The notes under the pieces were generated by a model that worked only from the letters and a program-made list of their open reading frames with translations, was not told the origin of the DNA and searched no databases. From positions 156,173-220,172 of the forward strand of contig NZ_WKJN01000009.1 in NCBI RefSeq assembly GCF_009674495.1: 64,000 nt of DNA, read 5' to 3'. Numbering within the stretch: the first letter of the stretch is position 1; each line of letters starts with the position of its first letter. A program made the position numbers and the translations under genes. Shown here piece by piece: positions 53,232 through 61,400 of this stretch. This DNA is from Duganella alba. GTDB taxonomy: Bacteria; Pseudomonadota; Gammaproteobacteria; Burkholderiales; Burkholderiaceae_D.

Positions 53232-54119
53232 TTCGATTTCCATGCCTTCGTAAGCCAGGAACACCTGCAGCCCGCCCAGCAGCGGCGCGTGGCGTTCCAT
53301 GACTTCGGCGAACACGGCTTCCAGCTCGTCGTCGCTGCGGGTCGGCTCGTGGTGGGTGCAGTACAGCGCCTTGGCGCCGGTGCGCAGCGCCAGCGCGAAG
53401 GCGGAATCGAAGGTGCCGTGGCCCCAGCCCTGTTTGGCAGGGTATTCCTCGCGCGTGTAGGAGCAATCGACGATCAGCGCATCGACGCCGCGCACGGTGG
53501 CGTCGATGGCGGCGTCGCGCTCGGCCATCCAGGCCGCGTAGGCCGCATGTTCAGGGTGATCCGCCGGATGGATGTTGTAGTGCGGCTCGTGGTCGCCGGT
53601 GAAGAACAGCGAACGGCCATTGCATTCGACGCGGTAGCCCAGGTCGGTGACCGGATGGTTCATCACCACATTGCTGACGGTGGCGTCGTCCACCGCGATC
53701 GGCACATCCACCTCCAAAGTACGGTATTCGATGGTCGCGTCCATCTGCGTCTCGCTGACCGGGAAGTAGCTGTTTTGCAGCTGCACGCCCATCACGTGCT
53801 CGATCCCGTTGCCGGTCACCGGATCGGTCACGCCATGCAGGCGCACGCGGCTGTCGCGAATGAACAGCGGCGTGAAGAAGGGCAGGCCGTGGATATGGTC
53901 CCAGTGACTGTGGGTAATGAAAATGTTGGCGTGGATCGGGCGGGCTTTTTGCTGGATGAGCGACTGCGCCAGCGAGAACAGGCCGGTGCCGCCGTCGATG
54001 ATGATCAGGGTGTCGTTGTCGGTCCGGACTTCGATGCAGGTGGTGTTGCCGCCGTAGCGTGCCGTGCGCGGCCCGGGCGATGGGATGGAACCACGGACCC
54101 CCCAAAATTTGAATTTCAT
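53223..54119 (-). CDS. MBL-fold metallohydrolase (possible phosphodiesterase)
   Basis: A 298-residue metallo-beta-lactamase-fold protein. MKFKFWGVRGSIPSPGP and YGGNTTCIEV open the family; the metal motif is HSHWDH (H70, H72, D74, H75), with NHPVTDLGYRVE, TGDHEPHY and DCSYTREEYPAKQGWGH. The group includes PhnP-like cyclic-nucleotide phosphodiesterases and RNase Z relatives. The start is the ATG with this conserved opening; a longer upstream frame is not homologous. It is divergent from the HD-GYP/cyclase pair over 220 bases, which invites a role in nucleotide-messenger turnover, but this is inference. Confidence 0.85.
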   Translation of the reverse strand: MKFKFWGVRGSIPSPGPRTARYGGNTTCIEVRTDNDTLIIIDGGTGLFSLAQSLIQQKARPIHANIFITHSHWDHIHGLPFFTPLFIRDSRVRLHGVTDPVTGNGIEHVMGVQLQNSYFPVSETQMDATIEYRTLEVDVPIAVDDATVSNVVMNHPVTDLGYRVECNGRSLFFTGDHEPHYNIHPADHPEHAAYAAWMAERDAAIDATVRGVDALIVDCSYTREEYPAKQGWGHGTFDSAFALALRTGAKALYCTHHEPTRSDDELEAVFAEVMERHAPLLGGLQVFLAYEGMEIELA

Positions 54120-54339
54120 ACGCGATCCCTGGTGTGCTCTTTTTATTGCTATGTGTGTTGCCGCATTGCCTACGGCGGATGATAGCTTTTTTTTCCGGGC
54201 ACAGGGAAAAGCCGACGCAATTTTGTCGCATCCGTCATTTCCCGATGTACAACAGCTTGCACTACAGCTACACTTCCACACTGCGCCTGCCACTTGTGCA
54301 TGGTTGCGTTCCGTCCCTACAGGTATCGAAAAAACAACC

Positions 54340-55971
54340 ATGCAAGAGTTGAATCAAACGCAAATCGCCGAACGCCTGGACCAGTTGACGGAATTGAGCG
54401 TCCGGCTGGGCAGCAGTCACGATACCGACTCGTTGCTGGAGCGCATACTCATTGTCGCCAAGAGCATGACCAACGCCGACGGCGGCACGCTGTACCGCCC
54501 GAGCGAGGACAAGCGACAGCTGAATTTCCACATCCTCATCAACGACACGCTCAACACCCACCAGGGCGGTTCCAGCGGCCAGCCGGTGACGGCCGGCAGC
54601 GTGCCGCTGTTCAACGACGACGGCGAGAAGAACCTGTCGGCGGTGGCGGCCTATGCCGCGCACTTCGGCCTGTCGGTCAACATTGAGGATGTGTACAAGG
54701 CCGACGTGTTCAACTTCTCCGGCATGGTCAAGTTCGACCAGATGCGCAACTACCACTCGCAGTCCTTCCTGACGGTGCCGATGAGCGACCACGAAGGCGA
54801 ACTGGTGGGCGTGCTGCAGCTGATCAATTCCAAGGACACCGAAACCGGCCAGATCCGCGCCTTCACCCAGACCGACCAGCGCTTCATCGAAGCCCTGGCG
54901 GCGCAGGCGGCGGTGGCGCTGACCCACCAGCGCCTGATCGCCCAGCTGGAAGAGCTGCTGGAATCGCTGGTCAACCTGATCAACATCGGCATCGACGAAA
55001 AGTCGCCGTATACCGGCCGCCACTGCCAGTTCGTGCCCGAGCTGACCATGATGCTGGCCGAGGCGGTGCACAACACGGACACCGGCCCGCTGGCCGATTT
55101 CCAGATGACCGACGCCGACCGCAAGGAACTGTGGCTGGCCGGCCTGCTGCACGACTGCGGCAAGATCACCACGCCGGTGCACGTGGTCGACAAGGCCACC
55201 AAGCTGGAAACCATCTTCGACCGCATCGCGCTGGTGGACACGCGCTTCGAAGTGCTGCTGCGCGACGCTGAAATCGCCGCCCTCAAGCGCAAGCTCGAAG
55301 CCGGCGCCGACCACGCTGCGATCGATGCCGAACTGGCCCGGCAGCAGGCCGCGCTGCGCGACGAGCGCGATTTCATCCGCTACGCCAACGTCGGCGGCGA
55401 AGGCATGAAGCCGGAAGACCAGGAGCGCGTGCGCCAGATCGCCCAGCGCCGCTGGACCGGCCCGGATGGCTCCGAGCAGGCCTTCCTCGACGCCGACGAG
55501 CTGACCAACCTGACCATCAAGTTCGGCACGCTGACCGAGCCGGAGCGCAAGGAAATCAACAACCACATCTCGATGACCATCAAGATGCTGGAAGCGCTGC
55601 CGTGGCCGAAGCACCTGAAGAACGTGCCGGAATACGCCGGCGGCCATCACGAACGCATGGACGGCAAGGGCTATCCGCGCGGCCTGACCAAGGACCAGAT
55701 GTCGGTGCAGGCGCGGGTGATGGCGATCGCCGACATCTTCGAGGCACTGACCGCCAAGGACCGCCCGTACAAGAAGGGCAAGATGCTGTCCGAGTCGCTG
55801 CGCATCCTCGGCCATTTCTCGCTGAACGGCCATATCGATCCGGACCTGTTCGACATCTTCATCCGCAACAAGATCTATCTGGAATTCGCCCACAAGAACA
55901 TGGACGAAAAGCAGATCGACGCCATCGACGAATCGCAGATTCCTGGCTACCGTGCGGATCAAAACACTTAA
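54340..55971 (+). CDS. GAF/HD-GYP domain protein (probable c-di-GMP phosphodiesterase)
   Basis: A 543-residue protein. The GAF sensory domain covers about 15-200; the HD-GYP domain follows from about 205. HD is at 271-272 (LLHDCGKITTP) and the GYP part at 436-446 (HHERMDGKGYP). About 165 residues separate HD from the HH motif, roughly 100 more than usual, because of a charged helical insertion (about 295-400). Key metal and GYP residues are intact, so c-di-GMP (or related) hydrolysis is expected. Its stop overlaps the cyclase start by 20 bases. AACAACC precedes the ATG without a strong ribosome binding site. Confidence 0.9.
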   Translation: MQELNQTQIAERLDQLTELSVRLGSSHDTDSLLERILIVAKSMTNADGGTLYRPSEDKRQLNFHILINDTLNTHQGGSSGQPVTAGSVPLFNDDGEKNLSAVAAYAAHFGLSVNIEDVYKADVFNFSGMVKFDQMRNYHSQSFLTVPMSDHEGELVGVLQLINSKDTETGQIRAFTQTDQRFIEALAAQAAVALTHQRLIAQLEELLESLVNLINIGIDEKSPYTGRHCQFVPELTMMLAEAVHNTDTGPLADFQMTDADRKELWLAGLLHDCGKITTPVHVVDKATKLETIFDRIALVDTRFEVLLRDAEIAALKRKLEAGADHAAIDAELARQQAALRDERDFIRYANVGGEGMKPEDQERVRQIAQRRWTGPDGSEQAFLDADELTNLTIKFGTLTEPERKEINNHISMTIKMLEALPWPKHLKNVPEYAGGHHERMDGKGYPRGLTKDQMSVQARVMAIADIFEALTAKDRPYKKGKMLSESLRILGHFSLNGHIDPDLFDIFIRNKIYLEFAHKNMDEKQIDAIDESQIPGYRADQNT

Positions 55972-58216
55972 AAAGTACGGCCTGCGCTGGACGCTGGGCC
56001 TGCTGCTGACCGTCGTCGCCGTGCTGCAGGTGTCGGGCGCGCTGCGCATCGACGCCATCGAACGCATGGACACCTTCTTTGCCGACCTGCGCATGCGCCT
56101 GGTCAAGCCGGTGCTGGACCCGCGTATCGTGGTGGTCGACATCGATGAAAAGAGCATCGCCGAAGTCGGGCACTTTCCATGGAACCGCAAGATCGTCGCC
56201 CGGCTGGTCACGCAGCTGACCGAACACTACGGCGTGGCCTCGGCCGGCTTCGACATCGTGTTTGCCGAAGCCGACAACACCTCGGGCTACGACGTGCTGG
56301 AACAGCTGGCGCAGCGCGAAATGAAGGACGTCGGCGGCTTCGGCGCCCGCGTCGCCGCCATGAAGGACGCGCTCGACTACGACGGCCTGCTGGTCAAGGC
56401 GCTGGAAGACCAGCCGGTGGTGCTGGGCTATAACGTGGCCGAGGACCAGCGCAAGGGCAAGCTGCCCGATCCCTTCTTCAACACCGACACGCTGAACGGC
56501 CGCGAGCTGCCGGCCAACACCTACAACGGCTATCTGGCCAACCTGGACCGGCTGCAGGACGCGGCGGCCACCGGCGGCATCTTCACCGCCTTGCCCGACC
56601 CGGACGGCATCCTGCGCCACACGGCGCTGCTGATGCGCATCGGCGACGGTTTCTATCCGACGCTGTCGCTGGCGACGGCGGCGGTGGCCCTGCAGGCGCG
56701 CGCCATCACGCCGCTGTGGGAAACCAATGTGGCCGAGCTGTCGGCGCGTCAGCGCGCCAACGGCGGCCTGGATACGCTGCTGATGTTCGTCGGCCAGAAG
56801 AAGGCGCCGATGCGCATCCCGGTTGGCGAAAACCTGTCCAACCTGATCGAATTCCGTGGCGTCGGCGGGCCGAAGGGCGGCGCCTTCACCTATGTGTCGG
56901 CGGCCGACGTGCTGGCCGGCCGTGTCGGGAAAGAGGTGCTGGCCGACCGCATCGTGCTGATCGGCACCACCGCGCCGGGCCTGCTGGACTTGCGCGCCAC
57001 GCCGGTCAACAGCGCCTATCCCGGTGTGGAGGTGCACGCCAACATGATCAAGTCCATCCTCGACGGCCGCTTCAAGGTGCGGCCGGATTATGCCGACGGC
57101 GTCGAGGCGCTGCAGGTCGGCGTGGTCGGCGTGGTGCTGGCGCTGGCGCTGGGCGTGATGGCGCCGCTGCCGTCTATCCTGCTGGCGGCGGCGATGGCCG
57201 GCGCCGTGTTCGGCTTCAACTACTGGACCTACACCGAGATGGACTGGGTGCTGAAGATGGCGATGACGCTGGTGCTGATCGCCGCCGTGTTCGTGCTGAA
57301 CGTGGCCTGGGGCTATTTCTTCGAAGTGCGCCGCAACCGCGGGCTGGTGTCGCGCTTTGGCGAATACGTGGCGCCGGAGCTGGTGGCGCAGATGGCCGAG
57401 AATCCCGAGCAGTACAACATGGACGGCGAAAGCCGCGAGCTGACCGTGATGTTCGTCGACGTGCGCGGCTTCACCACCATCTCGGAAGGGCTGACGCCGA
57501 AGCAGCTGCGCGAATACATCAACCTGTACCTGACCGCCATGTCGGAAGACATCCGCAGCGCCCACCAGGGCACGCTGGACAAGTACATCGGCGACGCCGT
57601 GATGGCGTTCTGGGGCGCGCCGGTGCACTTCAGCGACCACGCCCGCCGCGGCGTCGCCACCTCGCTGCTGATGCAGGCCAGCGCCCGCCGCCTGAACGAG
57701 GACTTCATCGCGCGCGGCTGGCCGGAACTGAAAATCGGCATCGGCCTCAATTCCGGCCTGATGCACGTGGGCGACATGGGGTCCAATATTCGCCGCGCCT
57801 ATACGGTGATGGGCGACGCCGTCAACCTCGGTTCGCGGCTGGAGGGCATCACCAAGGTCTACGGCGTTGGCATCGCGGTGGGCGAGGTGACGCGTGCGGC
57901 GGCGCCGGAGTTCGCCTACCGCGAACTGGACCTGGTGCGCGTCAAGGGCAAGAACGAGCCGGTGGCCATCTTCGAACCGGTGGCGCTGGCGCCGGAGGTC
58001 GACGCCGCCACGCTGCACGAACTGGAGCGCTGGCACCTGGCGCTGGCCGCCGTCCGCGCCCAACGCTGGGACCAGGCCGAAAGCCTGCTGGCCGAACTGC
58101 AAATCTTGTCGCCGCAGCGCGGCCTGTACGCGCTGTACGTCGAACGCATAGTCTACTACCGCGCCCATCCGCCAGGCGAAAACTGGGACGGTGTTACCAC
58201 CTTTGAGACAAAATAA
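55952..58216 (+). CDS. CHASE2 sensory adenylate cyclase (class III)
   Basis: A 754-residue membrane cyclase. One N-terminal membrane helix (about 13-30) is followed by a large CHASE2 extracytoplasmic sensor (about 35-370), three membrane helices (about 385-460) and a cytoplasmic class III cyclase domain. The metal aspartate D503 lies in VMFVDVRGF and K544 in DKYIGDAVMAFWG, the residue type for ATP specificity. GTG start inside the upstream gene. It should make cAMP in response to a periplasmic signal. The last 60 residues form a helical tail. Confidence 0.92.
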   Translation: MRIKTLKKYGLRWTLGLLLTVVAVLQVSGALRIDAIERMDTFFADLRMRLVKPVLDPRIVVVDIDEKSIAEVGHFPWNRKIVARLVTQLTEHYGVASAGFDIVFAEADNTSGYDVLEQLAQREMKDVGGFGARVAAMKDALDYDGLLVKALEDQPVVLGYNVAEDQRKGKLPDPFFNTDTLNGRELPANTYNGYLANLDRLQDAAATGGIFTALPDPDGILRHTALLMRIGDGFYPTLSLATAAVALQARAITPLWETNVAELSARQRANGGLDTLLMFVGQKKAPMRIPVGENLSNLIEFRGVGGPKGGAFTYVSAADVLAGRVGKEVLADRIVLIGTTAPGLLDLRATPVNSAYPGVEVHANMIKSILDGRFKVRPDYADGVEALQVGVVGVVLALALGVMAPLPSILLAAAMAGAVFGFNYWTYTEMDWVLKMAMTLVLIAAVFVLNVAWGYFFEVRRNRGLVSRFGEYVAPELVAQMAENPEQYNMDGESRELTVMFVDVRGFTTISEGLTPKQLREYINLYLTAMSEDIRSAHQGTLDKYIGDAVMAFWGAPVHFSDHARRGVATSLLMQASARRLNEDFIARGWPELKIGIGLNSGLMHVGDMGSNIRRAYTVMGDAVNLGSRLEGITKVYGVGIAVGEVTRAAAPEFAYRELDLVRVKGKNEPVAIFEPVALAPEVDAATLHELERWHLALAAVRAQRWDQAESLLAELQILSPQRGLYALYVERIVYYRAHPPGENWDGVTTFETK

Positions 58217-58424
58217 TTCCAAAAAAATAACAGGCAGCGAATTTTCGTGGCGAACTGAACAAACACGGATTACACTTCACTAAGTAGTTTCCTGACGGCT
58301 ATACTCAGCCTCCCCGCACCCAGGCCCCGTGCTTCTTACACAATAAAAAAGCAATTCCCGCCGTCCGTGACGCCCCGCAGGCGCCGGCGGTAAACAGAAT
58401 CCGTCTTAGCCAGAGGATGTCGTT

Positions 58425-61400
58425 ATGAAAGCCAATCGCCCTCACAACTTGCGTCGTAAAGCCCTCGCCGTACTGGTGGCGGCCTGTTATGGCAGCGCCC
58501 ACGCGGCGCCGGTAAATCCTGTGGTGGTGGCGGGACAGGCCACCTTCAACCAGCAGGGCAAGACCTACACGATCACCAATACGCCCAACGCCATCATCAA
58601 CTGGCAGGGCTTTTCGATCGGCGCCGACGAGATCACGCGCTTCGTGCAGCAAAGCAGCGACAGCCGGGTGCTGAACCGCATCACCGGACAGGACCCGACG
58701 CAGATCCTCGGCTCGCTGCAATCGAACGGCAAGGTGTTCCTGATTAATCCGAACGGCATCGTGTTCGGCGCCGGTGCGCGGGTGGACGTCAACGGTCTGG
58801 TGGCGTCGAGCCTGAATATTTCCAACGCTGATTTCCTGGCCGGCAAAAACAACTTCGACGGCGCCGCCAATGCGGGCAAGGTCAGCAACCAGGGCACGAT
58901 CACCACGCCGTCCGGCGGGCAGATTTTCCTGATCGCGCCGGCGGTGGAAAACAGCGGCATTATCTCTTCGCCGAATGGCGACGTGGTGCTGGCGGCCGGC
59001 CACAGCGTGCAGCTGTTCGACTCGAATGATCCGAATGTGCAGGTGGTGGTGTCGTCGCCATCGGACCAGGCGTTGAACCTGGGCAGTATCGTGGCGCAGG
59101 GCGGCCGCGTGGGCGTGTACGGCGCGCTGGTCAATCAGCGCGGCGTGATCAATGCCAATAGCGCGGTGCGCGGCGAGAACGGCAAGATTGTGCTCAAGGC
59201 CAGCGGCACCACGCTGGTGGAGGCGGGCAGCGTGACCAGCGCCAGCGGCAGCAATCTGAACACCGGTGGCGACATCCTGTTGCTCGGGCAGCAGGTGGGC
59301 GTGACCGGCAACGCGGTGGTGGACGCCAGCGGCGCGGCCGGTGGCGGCACGCTGCTGGTCGGCGGCGATTACCAGGGCAAGAACGCGGCGGTGATGAACG
59401 CCCAGCAGGCCTACCTGGGCAAGGATGCGGTGCTGCGCGCCGACGCCACGGACAGCGGCAACGGCGGCAAGGTGGTGGTGTGGAGCGACCAGGCCACCCA
59501 GATGTTCGGCACGATTTCCGCGCGCGGCGGCGCCAGCGGCGGCAACGGCGGGCAGGTCGAAACCTCCGGCCATTATCTGAACATGCAGGGCACGGTCGAC
59601 ACGCGCGCGCCGAAGGGCGTCAGCGGCTCGCTGCTGCTGGACCCGAGCGATGTCTATATCTCGGTCGATGGCTCCAACGTGGCCGGCATGGTCAACGGCG
59701 GCGTCCTGCCGCTGGTGGGCAGCGTGTTTGTCGACACCAGCGCGGTCAAGGATTCGCTGCTGCTGACCGGCGTGCTGCAAACGGCGCTGCTGACCACCGA
59801 CGTCACCATCAGCACCGCGAACGCCAACGGCACCGGCAGCGGCGTCATCAGCGTGCTGAGTCCCCTGGAGTGGAGCAGCAGCCGCAGCCTGAATTTGCAA
59901 GCCAATAGCGACATCCAGCTCAAGGCTGGCATTACCGGCATCTATGGCGGACTGAACATGACGGCCGGCGGCGCCATCACGCAGGTCACCAGTCCGATCG
60001 ATGCGCTCAAGGTCAGCAGCGTCAACGCCATTGCGGCCGGCAGCATTACGCTGGACAATAACAGCAACACCATCGGCGGCGCGGCCACGCTGGTGAGCAA
60101 TGGCGGTAACGTCACCCTGACGGCGGTCAACGTCAACCTCGGCGCCAGCTCGGCGGCCGGCACGCTGACCGCCAACGCCTACAATGGCGACCTGCTCGTC
60201 AGCGGCAATATCAGCGGCGCCGGCGGCGTGACGCTGGCGTCCAACAAGGCGGGCGGCGCGGTGACCATCGACCAGGCGGTGACTTCGTCGGCCGGCAATA
60301 TCTCGCTGATGGCGGACAAGATGACGCTGAACGGCGCCATCAGCGCCAGCACCCAGCATTCGGTGCAACTGCAGCCGAACCAGGATTCGGTCAACATCGT
60401 CGTCGGCGGCAGCGCGGCCGACGGCACTGGCGTGCTGGGCCTGAGCGAAGCGGAATTGCAGCACATCAGCCTGGCGCCGAACGGCTTGCTGTCCATCGGC
60501 ACCTCGTTCAACAACAGCGCCGCCACCGGCACCCTGACCGTGGATGGCAGCCTTGATCTGCATAGTTCGCTGTCCGGTGGCGGCTTGCTGCTGCAAACCC
60601 AGTCCGGCGCGCTCAACATCAACAGCGGCGCGGCGTTGACCGTGCCCGGTGTCATCAGTTTGCAGATATTGACCAGCGGCGATCATCGCGTGAGCAATGC
60701 CGGCACGGTCAGTTCTAACTCGAACATCAACATCTTTGCGGGCACGATGACGCTGGCCGGCGGCACGCTGAGCGCGCCTTCGGTCAGCCTGGAAAGCACG
60801 AACCAGATCAACCTTGGCGCGACCGGCAATCCGGCCAACACGCTGGCGCTGACCAATGCCGACCTGGCCAGCGCCAGTACGGCGCCCAACCTGTACGTAT
60901 CGGTCAACGGCGGCAACCCGACGGGCGACATCGTGGTCAGCGCGCCGATTTCTACAGCGCATAATCTGAACCTGACGGCGCAGCGCAATATCGCGCTGCA
61001 GTCGTCGCTGAACACCGGCGGCCTGCGCCTGGACACGCCGGGCAATATCAGCGCCACCGGCGACGTCGCGGTGAGCGGCGTGTTTGAACTGACGAACGGC
61101 AGCTGGAGCCAGAACAGCGGCACGCTGCCGGCGTTCAGCGCCACCGATTTCCGCCTGACCGGCGGCAGCTTCCTGCGCGTGCAGGGCGGCGACGGCAGCC
61201 TGTCGCTGCCGTATCAACTGGCCGATGCCTACGGCCTGCAAGGCGCGGCGACGCTGGCGGCCTACAACGCCTACGTGCTGAACGGCGACATCGACGCCAG
61301 CGGCACGGCAGCCTGGAATAATCCGACCGGCCTGGCTGCGGCCGGATTCAAGCCGATCTCGACGGACGGCTATTACACCGGCGTGTTCGACGGCGCCGGT

